A stretch of DNA of 64,000 bases from NCBI GenBank assembly GCA_032622095.1, contig CP136061.1:8710447-8774446 (forward strand), written 5' to 3'. The notes under the pieces are model-generated. The model saw nothing but the letters and a program-made list of their open reading frames with translations. It did no database searches and was not told where the DNA came from. Shown here piece after piece: positions 21,478 through 31,744 of this stretch. The stretch is from Siphonodentalium dalli (lineage: Eukaryota; Mollusca; Scaphopoda; Gadilida; Siphonodentaliidae). The position numbers and the translations under genes were made by a program. How positions within the stretch are numbered: position 1 is the first letter of the stretch; each line of letters opens with the position of its first letter.

Positions 21478-23507
21478 GACATTTTTCTAAGCTTAGGTTG
21501 CAGCGAGGAGTTCTTTATAGAGAGTCCACTTTTAATGGTAAAACCACCACTCAGCTTGTTTTACCATATTCACAGATTACTTTTGTTCTTAAATCATTAC
21601 ATAATGATATAGGACATCCAGGTCGTGACAGAACAGTTTCACTTGTGAAAGAAAGGTTTTATTTTCCAGGTATCGACAGTGCTGTCGATGATTGGATAAA
21701 ACATTGTCATAGATGTATTCGAGTTAAAACTAATCCGAATTTCAGAGCCCCTTTAGTATCCATCACTACTTCTCAACCTCTTGAACTTGTTTGTATTGAT
21801 TTTCTTACTCTTGATTGTTCTAAAGGTGGTTACCAATATGTTCTTGTTATGACAGATCATTTTACTAAATATGCACAGGCTTATCCTACAAGGAACATGA
21901 CTGCAAAAACTACTGCTGATGTATTGTTTAACAATTTCTTTATTCATTATGGTTATCCTCAACGTATTCATAGTGATCAAGGTGCTAATTTTGAATCTCA
22001 ACTTATTTCTGAACTTTGTCAGCTTTGCAGCATCAAGAAGTCCCGAACTACTCCTTATCATCCGATGGGGAATGGTGTTACAGAGCGATTTAATCGCACA
22101 CTTATTAGTATGTTAGGTACTCTTAATCCTGACCAGAAACATGACTGGAAATCACATATAGGTCCTCTTGTTCATGCTTACAATTGTACTAGGCATGAAA
22201 CTACTGGTTTTGCTCCTTTTCAGTTGATGTTCGGAAGAGAACCACGGTTACCTCTTGATGTTTTATTCGGTCTGAATAAACCTGATTCTGATCAAACTTC
22301 TTATTGTGATTATGTTTCAGACCTTAGACAGAGACTTTCTGATTCTTACAGATTAGCATCCAAATCTATGTCTGGTGCTCAGAGTAGTAATGCCAAATAT
22401 TATAATCGAAAGCTTCGTGGTGCAACTATACATGTAGGTGATAGAGTCTTAGTAAAGACATTAGCTTTCGAAGGCAGACATAAATTGGCAGATAAATATG
22501 ATTCTGAAGTTTATACTGTTAAATCTCAACCTAATTCTGACATTCCTGTTTTTAATTTAGAAGATGACAGTGGAAAGCAAAGAACTTTACATAGGAACCA
22601 CTTGTTGCCTATTGGTTCTTTACCCTTTGACTTTCCAGATGACGACACAGCCCTTAAATCTCCTCTTGAACAGAGAGATGCTGATGCCCCAATTGTAGAT
22701 CCTCTTTTCCCACCTGTACGGCCACCAGAGCCTAAGGTGCGGAAACGTCGTATTTCAGGTACTGGTAGTGTTACTTCACGTGATGAAGTTCGTGATAACC
22801 ATATTAATGGTTCAGACCATATAGATGGTTCAGATGAAGAATCGGTGATATTGTTTGTTCCACAGGGCGTTGCAGGTATAAAATCTGCTCCTAATGCAGT
22901 GGACAGTTCAGCTCCATCTCGTCGGGGTGACGACTTTCCTGCAAGATTGGAAGCTGGTGGTATTTCTTCTTCCTGTGGTGACGACCGCACTCAAATAGAT
23001 GAGTTCAGGGAAGTTAGAACTGATGTCGGTGATGACAGTAATGTTGATATTTCAGCTACACAGGATTCGACAGGTCAACTTGAACTTCGTTCCACAGGTG
23101 ATAGCAATGATGAGGCTGATGAGAATGATGATGAAGTTGTTGATATTGTCCGTGTACCTTTAGCACCTATTGCAGAAGATACTGTTGTTGTTGATGGTAA
23201 TGTTGATGGTGCGAAAGCGAATGTTTCAGGTGATGATGGTGCCTCGAGTAGTAGTCAGAGTGGAGATAGAGAAAGTATTTCTCTTTCAGATTCCATACCA
23301 AAACCAGTACCTAGAAAATCTAGCAGAGCAAAGAAACCTCCATCATGGATGGGTGATTATATTTCAAAAAATATTCAACCCATTTCAGGTGGAAAAGATG
23401 AATATAATAAGAATCAGCTTTTGCGTAAGCTTATGGAAAATCAGATCTGCACCAAGGTAGCTCCAGATGTTCTTCAGTCCATTCTGAAGACTATCTTGGA
23501 TGAATAA
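21426..23507 (+). CDS. Gypsy ORF2: integrase and acidic C-terminal tail
   Basis: About 693 codons, open from 21426. The first codon of the open stretch is TTG, so expression probably needs frameshifting from ORF1. The zinc-binding HHCC module has H59, H64, C94 and C97. The catalytic triad is D125 (CIDFL), D184 (HSDQGANF) and E220 (GVTERFNRTL), with D and E 35 residues apart as expected. A GPY/F-like region (HVGDRVLVKTL...HRNHLLPIG) spans roughly 335-400. The remainder to residue 693 is acidic and probably disordered, with a conserved-looking KPVPRKSSRAKKPPSWMGDY patch near 625. No chromodomain is visible. The frame is intact, so the element may be active if the frame change is bridged. Confidence 0.9.
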   Translation: MPKEKVPSPSKLHSAFLRHFSKLRLQRGVLYRESTFNGKTTTQLVLPYSQITFVLKSLHNDIGHPGRDRTVSLVKERFYFPGIDSAVDDWIKHCHRCIRVKTNPNFRAPLVSITTSQPLELVCIDFLTLDCSKGGYQYVLVMTDHFTKYAQAYPTRNMTAKTTADVLFNNFFIHYGYPQRIHSDQGANFESQLISELCQLCSIKKSRTTPYHPMGNGVTERFNRTLISMLGTLNPDQKHDWKSHIGPLVHAYNCTRHETTGFAPFQLMFGREPRLPLDVLFGLNKPDSDQTSYCDYVSDLRQRLSDSYRLASKSMSGAQSSNAKYYNRKLRGATIHVGDRVLVKTLAFEGRHKLADKYDSEVYTVKSQPNSDIPVFNLEDDSGKQRTLHRNHLLPIGSLPFDFPDDDTALKSPLEQRDADAPIVDPLFPPVRPPEPKVRKRRISGTGSVTSRDEVRDNHINGSDHIDGSDEESVILFVPQGVAGIKSAPNAVDSSAPSRRGDDFPARLEAGGISSSCGDDRTQIDEFREVRTDVGDDSNVDISATQDSTGQLELRSTGDSNDEADENDDEVVDIVRVPLAPIAEDTVVVDGNVDGAKANVSGDDGASSSSQSGDRESISLSDSIPKPVPRKSSRAKKPPSWMGDYISKNIQPISGGKDEYNKNQLLRKLMENQICTKVAPDVLQSILKTILDE
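21429..21435 (+). other. Candidate -1 slippery heptamer
   Basis: In the ORF1 frame the bases read C CCA AAG, which fits X XXY YYZ. It lies just after the -1-frame stop TAG at 21423-21425, at the start of the ORF1/ORF2 overlap. A simple indel mutation is an equally good explanation of the frame change. Downstream RNA structure was not evaluated. Confidence 0.35.
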
Positions 23508-24180
23508 GATTTTCATTTTCAGTTCACTCACTTATATTCAGTGATTCCATATTACTGATATGTCAGTTTCAATGATGTGTGTATACGTTGGACATAGGCG
23601 TTGTCCTGTTGTGATAGTTGTTTTTAAAATTGATTCTTTTATAAATTATGTATTGATATTATGTATTGTTAGGTATCACTTATCATCTTCGTACGATCAG
23701 AGATATTTCCACTTATTCCAGCTGACGATCCAGTGTAGAGCTACGACTCATATGAGGTACCAGTTTTCAAGGAATTCTATTTTTTTTTGTTATATACTCT
23801 GTGAGGTGATAAAGTGTTCCTTTCTATATATGATTATGATTTTAACATATTTGTGTTGATTGTTGTGTATTCATGATTGAAGTTCTCAGATAGACCAGCC
23901 AGTGTGAATCAGTGGTGATTCCATTTCAGTGGTGTTGTGTGATATATTCACGTTGTTTACTGTCTACGCCAGATAGTGAAGATTAAGTTGATTAAGTGAA
24001 GTTATATAATGCTGATATTTGATTTCAGTTCTGAAGATAGGTCGGTGTCAAGGTTATCTCTGTGTATGAGAATGTTATAGATGATAATTTTCCATTATCA
24101 GTTGCAGAGTTTGAAAGTCATGTCTATTTGCGACATTTCCTTTCAGTATTGGTTTAAATGACTAGGGAGTCATTTTGTCA
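23508..24180 (+). other. Gypsy 3-prime untranslated region
   Basis: 673 bp between the integrase stop codon and the polypurine tract. It is T-rich with several TTTCAG words like those of the leader. No env-like ORF is present. Confidence 0.75.
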
Positions 24181-24181
24181 A

Positions 24182-24193
24182 CAGAGGGGAGAG
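24182..24193 (+). promoter_or_regulatory. Polypurine tract
   Basis: CAGAGGGGAGAG lies directly before TGTGACC of the 3-prime LTR, as required for plus-strand priming. Confidence 0.85.
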
Positions 24194-24988
24194 TGTGACC
24201 GTGCTATTTTATATACCAAATCAGTATATGCCTTTATTACATGCTACACATGTATACTAACTAAGTTATTAAACCTAACTCACTAATATACATTTTATAG
24301 CCGCATTGTAATCATTTCATTCCGCGTACTTGGTTCATTCCATGTCGCGCTATTCCGTTCTGCACATTCCCCGTTTTCTAGTCTTATCGCTGATCTGTAT
24401 TTTGCTATTTCCTATTTCTACTTTCGCCCAATATCTCATCCACTCTATTCTCTACCTTTTATTTACCGCCCAATCTGAGATCTAACTATCGGACACTGAG
24501 GTGTTTTAGCCAATTACAGGTAGGCTTATTTACCGCGCTTTCTCAGTCCGTATTTCGTCACCAAGGTGTAAACATCGCTACATCGTATAACACTCTCAGT
24601 GTTATCCTAATTTCTTCATGCTCGAAGAATGTTTAATAAGTTTAAGAAGTAATACTATGTTATGACATCTGACCTATGCTTTCCAAAGGATGGGTCCTTT
24701 ATTTCGTTGGATCTCTGGATTGATGTCTGATGTTTGATGTTGTTGGAACTTGGAAGTCAAGCTGTATGTGTAGATGTTATGTGATGTCATCCATATGTGT
24801 CTTGTGATGTTGGATTGTGTTCCGTTTGGTATTGCATGACGATGAGTATAGAATAAATATATGATGAAGACTTTTAAAGGTAGGCTCAGTTTACTATAGA
24901 CCCTGCCAGATGATCAAGACTCAGAGCCCCATAAATGTTTGTGATATAGCGACATGGTTCACTAAAGACCCACCCCTGTGCACTACCA
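24194..24988 (+). repeat. 3-prime LTR, 795 bp
   Basis: Same length and sequence as the 5-prime LTR wherever compared. AATAAA is at 24852-24857. It ends CACTACCA and is followed by GGGGTTAAT, nine bases not found before the 5-prime LTR. Confidence 0.95.
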
Positions 24989-24997
24989 GGGGTTAAT

Positions 24998-25400
24998 ATT
25001 AGCGAAGAAATATTCACTCACCTTCAGTTGGTCAGATATGCTATCCAAGCGTTTATTTTCCCAAAAAATGTCAATAAATATTTGTCGACTGATATTTCTC
25101 CACCTCGAAATCTACGACTTCCGGTTTTGGTTCGTGTCCGTTGATCCACTGTGATTATACATCATTCGAACGGTTAGCATCTCCCCTTCGTTAATATTGC
25201 AACATTTAGACACTACTTTTTCGAGCAAAGCGTATAATTGGCCAGGAACGGCGGCGTTGAATCAGAAATTAGATAAAAACTAAAAAGATCCGAGTACCGG
25301 GAATGAGGAACAGAGATAAAAATGGAAAAACATCCGAGTAACAGGAATCAGGAACAGAGATGATATAAGCTCATATTTCTCGCGTTTTACGTTATGTAAC
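24998..25400. repeat. 403-bp repeat of the 5-prime Gypsy flank
   Basis: ATTAGCGAAGAAATATTCAC through TTTACGTTATGTAAC repeats 14963-15365 at a constant offset of 10,035 bp. I found one mismatch (TGTTTCGAG versus TTTTTCGAG). It includes the right arm end of the CACAGTG-ended element and a satellite piece. It stops matching exactly where the upstream copy meets the LTR. Confidence 0.9.
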
Positions 25401-25597
25401 AATACACAGTATACATCATTCGAAAGGATAGCACCTCCCCTTCATTAATATTGCAACATTTAGACATTACTTTTGTGAGCAAAGCGTATAAGTGGCCAGG
25501 AACGGCGAGCGTTGAATCAGAAATTAGCTAATTTCTGATTCAACGCTCGCCGTTCCTGGCCAAGTATACGGTCCTGTTACTCGAAATAGTCAATCAC
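25401..25597. repeat. Satellite remainder ending in a palindrome
   Basis: Continues the satellite (AATACACAGTATACATCATTCG). It then turns back on itself in a perfect palindrome of 35-bp arms at 25493-25562, centred on TTAG|CTAA. The inverted strand leads to the right end of the fold-back composite. Confidence 0.85.
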
Positions 25598-25795
25598 TGT
25601 AGATAGAAAAGTCATAACTACCCAACAAAACGTGAGTTGCCATCGAGTTATTGATACAGTATGTACATAGACAAGTCATATTTACCCAACAATGCGTGAG
25701 TTGCCCTCGAGTTATTATATATAGATATACAATAGTCATAATAACCTGACAAAGCGTGTGTTCTTCTTGGGTTATTGGTATGTAGATATATATTG
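25598..25795. repeat. Right part of the 64-70-bp minisatellite
   Basis: Three units with GTCATAACTACCCAACAA, GTGAGTTGCC(A/C)TCGAG and TTATTGGTATGTAGATATA. It resumes the array left at 10780-10882 and runs up to the donor side of the micro-exon. Confidence 0.7.
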
Positions 25796-25804
25796 ATTAC
25801 TCAC

Positions 25805-25825
25805 CAGGTCCGCATGCTGATGCAG
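25805..25825 (-). CDS. Exon 2, 21-bp micro-exon
   Basis: On the minus strand CTTCTCTTTTCAG precedes CTGCATCAGCATGCGGACCTG, which is followed by GTGAGTAATC; both splice sites are strong. The 21 bases keep phase 1 at both ends and add A-A-S-A-C-G-P between exon 1 (...NIDH) and exon 3 (DAINVCGG). The AASA residues would sit at a natural signal-peptidase site, so the exon would supply the cleavage region. The phase match to both neighbours is the main argument. Exon junctions need transcript support. Confidence 0.6.
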
Positions 25826-26459
25826 CTGAAAAGAGAAGTATGATGATGTGACTTTCCGTAAGGGGATTATAAATGTTATACAGTAGAACGCATATACGGT
25901 AAGCTTAATATCATTATATGAAATGTTATACAGTAGAACGCATATACTGTAATCTTATAATATCATTATATGAAAATCTTTTTCTGGGTCTTTTATTTAC
26001 TTGTATGCCAAATGAGGGAATCGTGCATATTTAGTTACAGTCTTAGAGTGGTTGGCATTTAACTGAGAAAATATTTAAAGTTGGGTCGAGTATGAAAATA
26101 GTAAGTCGAAATGTGGTCCGAACGTCGAATGCTTCAGTGATTTGGAGGGAAATTATCTCAAATTCGTTCATTGGCACCTGACATTTTGAGCCGGAAACAA
26201 CGTTGGGTAGGGTTTCAAACAGTTGGTCAAGAGCGGCCCGACTTCAATGCCGCCTTGGCAAACGTACAAGCCAATTCGGATCTTGAGGAAAATGACAATG
26301 GGAACATCCTTAGCTATGTAGATCAAATGGATCAGCAATAATGTTTTGTTCTGCAATGAAGTTTTATTATCGTAACTATTGAAACATGCCAAACATACAA
26401 ATACCCTATAGTAGTCTCTTTGTGGCAATCACTTCGTGATCAATGGTATTATCATGTCA
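25826..26459. other. Noncoding (intron 1) spacer
   Basis: AAATGTTATACAGTAGAACGCATATAC is repeated twice around 25871-25950 (55-bp step). No gene recognised. Confidence 0.5.
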
Positions 26460-27330
26460 TTATATACATTTTGTAAGTGTTCCTTTTTGCAATATTTCTG
26501 GATATTCTTTCATCAAAAATTGAATTACATCCTGACATATTGCGTGTGGTATGTTGCTATACATGTATAAGCTTACGACATCGAAATTTACCAGTTGGGT
26601 CTCCTCTGTAACATATGTGGGAATATCGTTTAGAAAATCAATGTCATCTCTCACATAGCTCTTACCATGTTTGAGCAGGGGTTTAAAAATTATGTCCGCA
26701 AGGTTGCTTGGTCTACCAATTGTGCAAGCCGGATCTGCAACGATCGGGCAAAATTTGAAATCTTCTATCAATTTGGTTCGGCTTCGTGGTTTTTTTTCTG
26801 GTTTCTTGTGACATTTAGGTAATCCATAGAAATTTTATAGCTGAACTTTGTGAGATAGTCGACTTCCTTTTTTTGTGAAGCATTTTTTGTGCTTATTGAT
26901 AAGTTTCTTCTATTTTCTAAGAATATTTTTATGTTTTGGGGAATTTCCTCATAAGTGTTATGATCTGATAATATATCCCTTATTTTCAGTTCATAATAAT
27001 CTATGTCCATTCCGACTATGGCACCCTTTATCGGACGATTTGAATATGATTGTGTTTGTTAATGTAAGACTGGAAATAGCTTTTATTTTGCCTGTCGCTT
27101 TCTGCACTGATTAGTGGGTACTGTTTCAGAGTCTTTGTAAATTCCTCCAAGGCTGGGTCCCTATTACGATCCGGGCATTTGGATGACTTATTACGGACGT
27201 GAGAGGGGTAGATATGTTTTCGTCCAAATACCGTTCTGCTAGTCGCAATTTCGGAGAGAATTCATCAGCGTCTTTTGCAGCTCGTGTTTGTCGGATGATG
27301 TTGGGGTGGGTCCAAATTTTAACCATAATT
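26460..27330 (-). pseudogene. Penelope-like reverse transcriptase remnant
   Basis: Reading the minus strand from about 26820 down to 26460, KKPEKKPRSR precedes FKFCPIVADPACTIGRPSN and then FKPLLKHGKSYVRDDIDFLN. TQLVNFDVVSLYMYSNIPHA follows, matching the early RT motifs of Penelope-like elements, where SLYTNIPH is usual; this copy has an extra residue there. Upstream pieces (26768-27010 and 27126-27326) lie in other frames, so several frameshifts break it. The catalytic DD region and GIY-YIG endonuclease were not found. The element is dead and truncated. The family call rests on motif memory. Confidence 0.6.
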
Positions 27331-27509
27331 TTAATAACTTAGCCTCATCAATTTTCTAAAAAATGCTGGTTATTGGATGGGGTTGGTGTTTTGTGCCAAC
27401 TCTGAATATCATCACGAGCTGTGTCTAAATTACTTATATATACGGGGCGGTGTCTAAATTACTTCAATATGCGGGGTTCTTTATATCTGTTGATTGAGGT
27501 CTGCTTTAA

Positions 27510-27994
27510 CCCTTTCAGTGCCAGGTCCGATTTTAGTATCAACCCATATACCCTGTGCCAATGCATTCTCTTATATATGCGAGTCGACCATAGGTCGCCT
27601 CGAATATATAAGAGAATGCATTGGCCTAACAAATTTTCATCATTTGTTATTATTTTTTACAATTTTAATAACTTTTTCTTATATTCTTGAACTCTTTCAG
27701 TGCCAGACTTATTTTGTAGGTTTAGTGCCAGGGAATCTTACGTTTTTCATGGGCATCAAAATTATTACTATGAATACTTGGTGATAGTTTTGAGTTATAA
27801 CATGCCCCTAAGGTTTTATCCAGTTTGTTTTTAAATTCGCTATAGCATGCTTAAGCATACGCAAAAACAATTCAACCCAAAAAAAAAAAACCAAAATAAA
27901 AAAACACAAAAAAAACAAACAAAATATATTTTTAGGGCCGATTTTACAGACCGTAAATTAGGGCCGATGAGATCGGCCCCTGGCACTGAAAGGG
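27510..27994. mobile_element. piggyBac-type MITE with TTAA duplication
   Basis: TTAA at 27506-27509 and 27995-27998 flanks ends CCCTTTCAGTGCCAGG and CCTGGCACTGAAAGGG, a perfect 16-bp inverted repeat. TTAA duplications with CCC termini are the piggyBac signature. No transposase is present. It carries an internal palindrome at 27554-27625 and A-rich runs near 27879-27920. Confidence 0.8.
27554..27625. repeat. AATGCATTCTCTTATATATGCG palindrome, copy 1
   Basis: CCAATGCATTCTCTTATATA leads into GCGAGTCGACCATAGGTCGCC and then TATATAAGAGAATGCATTGG, an almost perfect hairpin. The same palindrome occurs at 52487-52555 and 52696-52768. Confidence 0.8.
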
Positions 27995-27998
27995 TTAA

Positions 27999-29697
27999 AC
28001 ATTCTCCCTTGAATGAATAGCATTGTGATTCCAGTTGAATCTTGATTCCAATAAAAACGTGCCCATGGATATATTCATATTAAACCTTATAAATTCAAAA
28101 CCTCATACTTCATATTTCCAAGGAAGTTCTCACTTCTTGTTGACCATGTCGTTACGCGGCAATTGAGAAGTCACTTCCATACCTGGATGTCAGCCTGTCA
28201 CTGCGTCCTGTATATAACACATGTGCCCAGCGTGGGCTTACCAAGCACAACCACCGCATAGAAACACTAGGGGTCGAGTGGCATTCGGGTTCCATTATAT
28301 TTTCCAGCATACACAATTAAGTTCACGTGAATGGTTTTACCAAGCCGAAGTTCGTGTCATTATCTAAATAAACTAATACTGGAGACCTCATGTGTTTCCC
28401 ACTCTGGACACAAGTGATGTCTTGATTACTTCTATCTTGTTTTGTTTGTCATTACCATTGGAACCTCATTTGTGCTTATTGCAGATACTACATACATATC
28501 ACTTATATGTGTAGAGATTTGTTCTATATTAAACGGACATGGCGCATTCGAGATTCCAAATGTTGTCTACGTAGTTGGGAAGGAGGTATACGATAGGTTG
28601 ATAAATACATGAAATATTCATATACCGGCTTCATAATTATTCTCTGTAAAATACTTGCCATGTTAACCTGAGTGTCTGCAAAACAAATTCAACACAGGGG
28701 GTGTGAACTTTTTTTCCAGTCACCCGGGTTAACATAACTAGTATTTTTCAGCGTTTCAGTCGGTTTGACTTTGTCCCGACGTCGGCTATTTCCGTCTATG
28801 GATAAAAATGTCCAATCTGTTTCGATTTATTTTTTTTAAATCTCGGCGTTTCACCTGATCGGAGGAGAGCCCACGACAATTCAAAGAACCAACATTGAGA
28901 TTCGTCATTATTATATAAACTAATTACCATGCAACAGACCGCAGATACAAGTTCATTTGCTGAAACAGTTTTATTATGGACAATAACAATAGAACAATAG
29001 GCTCGCTGGTATGAAATTCTGTCGCCACATTAAATGATTCACGGATAGTAAATATCCGAAATAAAGAAATTACTTATGCTATATTCATCTCTTGTGTGAA
29101 CAAGAACATTCACAAGCGTATTTTTTTGCTAGTGTTGAGCACTTTGGTAAGAACAGAGGGAAATAAAAAAATCTGTTTCGGATAGAGTTATCCCTCTTTT
29201 GTCATATGTGTTAGCTATTTAATCTATGTGTATTTTTGAATATTGAATTTATGAACAAAAATAAACAAAAATAAACAAAAATAAACAAAAATAAATGGAG
29301 TTATTTCTCTTTACATAATAAGTTAAAGGGAATGAAACAGTTTATACATAAGTTGACATAATAACATAGTGACAGTGCTGGAGGGTTTATGGTATAATTT
29401 GTATCTGATGAGAGGGAGAACAACAGTAAGCACGTGGCTTTTTATGAATGTCGTCCTCCCGCTGTCTCTTTTGGGTCCTGTAAAATATTTCAAATTCGTA
29501 TTTGTGTTTTTGTCTTTTAGTTTCAGGGTTCGGCAGTATAGATAGACATTATAAATCGGTTTGATTCGTGTACTATGAGTAAGGTATGATTCACAGAGAG
29601 AGAGCGAGGGAGAGAGAGGGGGATAGGGAGAAAGAGAGAGAGAGAAACACAGAGAGAGAGGGAGAGAGAGTATAGTGATTGAAAGGTGCCAGATTGT
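27999..29697. other. Noncoding, simple repeats
   Basis: No gene recognised. ACAAAAATAA is repeated about five times at 29251-29296. GA-rich sequence (AGAGAGAGAGAG with GGG interruptions) fills about 29592-29672. Confidence 0.5.
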
Positions 29698-29722
29698 GAT
29701 TTATTTATTTATTTATTTATTT
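29698..29722. repeat. (TTTA)n run, likely LINE tail
   Basis: Six TTTA/TTAT units on the plus strand (ATAAATAA on the minus strand) lie downstream of the minus-strand LINE at 29831-31140. That is where a LINE 3-prime microsatellite tail would be. Confidence 0.6.
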
Positions 29723-29830
29723 GTGCGGAACGGATTCTTCGCTTTGTAAACACTGAGACTGACCGGAATACTTTGTTAAAATGTAAGTTTTTTATATTAT
29801 TTTATATTTCCATTTTGGAGCTTTATATAA

Positions 29831-31140
29831 CTATTGAAATCGCTTTGTATGAATTATGTATTTTTTAAATTCTTCTAAAATTGTTTGATTCGTGTTCACA
29901 CTTAGGGATTCGTCACCATTTAGGAAGATAATGACCGAGGGGATAACAGTAGTTGGAAGATTATCAAGAAAATTTCGTCTATTGACTGAGAAGCGCTGCC
30001 ATTGACATTGGAATATAGAGTGGTAGCTATCTTCTATTTGGCCGCATAGACATCGGTCAGTGGTAGACATATAATTTTGGAATTTATGTGAGTTCAAATC
30101 ACTGCAGCTGTTTCGAAGGCGTGCGTGAATTACTTGGGCTTTTCTTCTGTAACAGTATTTGAAACGCGGATTTTTCTTTACATAATATTTGTTTATGGTC
30201 GCTCTAAACTCATCATGATCCACTATGTCCCGTATGCTCGCCGGCAGGGAATTCCAAAGGGCTGCTGTGTTCAATATGAAAATTTGTGTGGAATTGCGGA
30301 AGTCTGAAGTTTTTTGCGTTTCGGGTGTTAATTCTTGATACGTCCGATACGATTGGGGGAACCAGGTCTTGGAGATACACGGGGGCCAGATTATGAGCAA
30401 TTTTGTGGAATAAGTATAGTTTAGAATTTTGTCGACTATTTTTTAGTAGTTCCCAGCCAACCTCTGATAAAAGTTTCTTGTCACTAACAGACCTAGTACA
30501 CCCAGAGACAATTCGGGCTGCCTCGAGTTGTATCTGTTCCAAATTTCCAGATTCTACTGCAGTGCACTTATCCCAAATAGCGTTTGCATGTTCTAAAGTT
30601 GGTCGTATATATGTGAAATAACATTTCTCTATTGTTTCTCTGTTAAGGACATACTTGAGTTTTGTAACACATATATTCGTTGCCATGCATTTTTAGAAAT
30701 ATATTCGATATGAGCTTTCCAACTGCAATTGTCTTCAAAAACAATGCCCAGATGTTTGTGGTTAGATACTGTTCGTAGTGGTACGTTACCCATATTCAGG
30801 TGCGGGTGATTCATGAGAGTTTGTTTGCGTGATATGCACATAGATTCTGATTTACTAGCATTAAGGTTTACTAACCATTAATTTGACCACGATTCCAATG
30901 TGTTTATATCACTTTGTAACATTTTGGCGTCTTCTATCGGGTCTTTAATGGGGAGAATAATTGACGTATCATCGGCAAATAGTCGTATATTGCATGTAAT
31001 TCCGTTGACAATGTTGTTGATGTATATTAAAAATAAATCGGTCCAATAACGGATCCTTAGGGCACACCAGCTTTAACTCTGCCCCGCGAGGAGGATTCGG
31101 AGCCAATAACGACTCTCTGTTTGCGGTTATTTACGTTCCC
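29831..31140 (-). pseudogene. Jockey/CR1-type LINE reverse transcriptase remnant
   Basis: From the right: RVVIGSESSSRGRVKAGVP then GSVIGP, then NIRLFADDTSIILPI, which are RT motifs with the catalytic FADD. These are followed by LNASKSESM, LRTVSNHKHLGIVFED and IRPTLEHANAIWDKCT, and the C-terminal part continues to about 29831. In-frame stops (VP*GS, SN*WL) and frameshifts near 30640 and 30300 show it is inactive. The first half of the protein and the endonuclease are missing, as in a 5-prime-truncated copy. A TTTA tail lies 100 bp downstream. Confidence 0.8.
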
Positions 31141-31424
31141 ATTTATCAACCCTTATGTGAGCATCACTTAGTTCTGTGTGTTTCTTTAAGATTGAGTTAA
31201 TGTTTTCTTCAAGGATAGCTTTGGTTCTGTTCAGCTCCTCTGTGGCTTTGTCGGTGCCCTCGAATTTCGAATTAACATACACAGTTGATTCAGTTAGTGA
31301 AATAAGTTCTTTACTTCAGGGACCTGTTCCAGATCTGAATACTAAGTGGCTTTGGGTCAGAACATAATGGAAAGTTGTCAGGGATTTACTCTGAAAAAAT
31401 GCTTCATTAATAAAGTATACAGCG
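31141..31424. other. Noncoding spacer between LINE and SINE
   Basis: No gene recognised. Possibly further decayed LINE sequence. Confidence 0.35.
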
Positions 31425-31738
31425 TATTTAATTTTGGATTGGTTTGGTTTGGTTTGTTAGGGTTTATCGTCGTTCTAGCCGCTAGGCCACACACGACTTT
31501 GTCAATTTTCACGGGTAGAGGAAAGACCACGCAGAGGCCTAATTTCACCGAGAAATCGTCCCACTGCGTGTAGAAGCCACCGACCCCTGTAAAGCAACTG
31601 ACAAACTTGCCCATATACACGATTCCGGTCACCCTCCATACGACGGGGTTAGAACCAGCTTCGTCAGCGCTGGACGGCCTGTGACGGTGCAACACACCTG
31701 GCACTCTACCGATTGGACCACCGCGGGCCCCCTTTAAT
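31425..31738 (-). mobile_element. tRNA-derived SINE
   Basis: The minus strand begins GGGGGCCCGCGGTGGTCC. It contains an A-box-like TGGTCCAATCGGTAGAG and a B-box-like GGTTCTAACCCC about 60 bp apart, as in a tRNA head. The body has GGGCAAGTTTGTCAGTTGC and CAGGGGTCGGTGGCTTCTAC. The tail is AACAAACCAAACCAAACCAA. The body and tail resemble SINEs common in molluscs. Confidence 0.7.
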
Positions 31739-31744
31739 TTTGGA

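Larger units (their letters stand above)
15366..24988 (+). mobile_element. Full-length Gypsy (Metaviridae-type) LTR retrotransposon
   Basis: The 9,623-bp element has two 795-bp LTRs that appear identical by eye, so insertion was recent. Order: LTR, primer-binding site, 2.3-kb leader, zinc knuckle - protease - RT - RNase H, integrase in the -1 frame, polypurine tract, LTR. The order RT-RNase H-integrase defines Gypsy rather than Copia. No long capsid domain is seen before the zinc knuckle. The usual 4-6-bp target duplication is absent: GTAAC precedes it and GGGGT follows. Instead a 403-bp flank overlap exists. Confidence 0.95.
10892..25597. mobile_element. MULE-like fold-back composite, 9-bp target duplication
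   Basis: The left end GGGATTGACTGTTTCGAG is mirrored by the right end CTCGAAATAGTCAATCAC. TGTAGATAG lies directly outside both ends (10883-10891 and 25598-25606), a perfect 9-bp target-site duplication. Nine-bp duplications are typical of Mutator-like elements, and fold-back ends with internal tandem repeats fit non-autonomous members. The interior holds 200-bp satellite units, an inverted-repeat element (12173-15118) and a Gypsy element. The superfamily call rests on duplication length and structure; no transposase is present. Confidence 0.6.

Noticed and set aside
23508-24180. env-like gene in Gypsy
   Set aside because: No ORF with signal peptide or membrane pattern between integrase and the polypurine tract.
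15361-24993. GTAAC / GGGGT as a Gypsy target duplication
   Set aside because: The sequences differ; the 403-bp overlap describes the junctions better.
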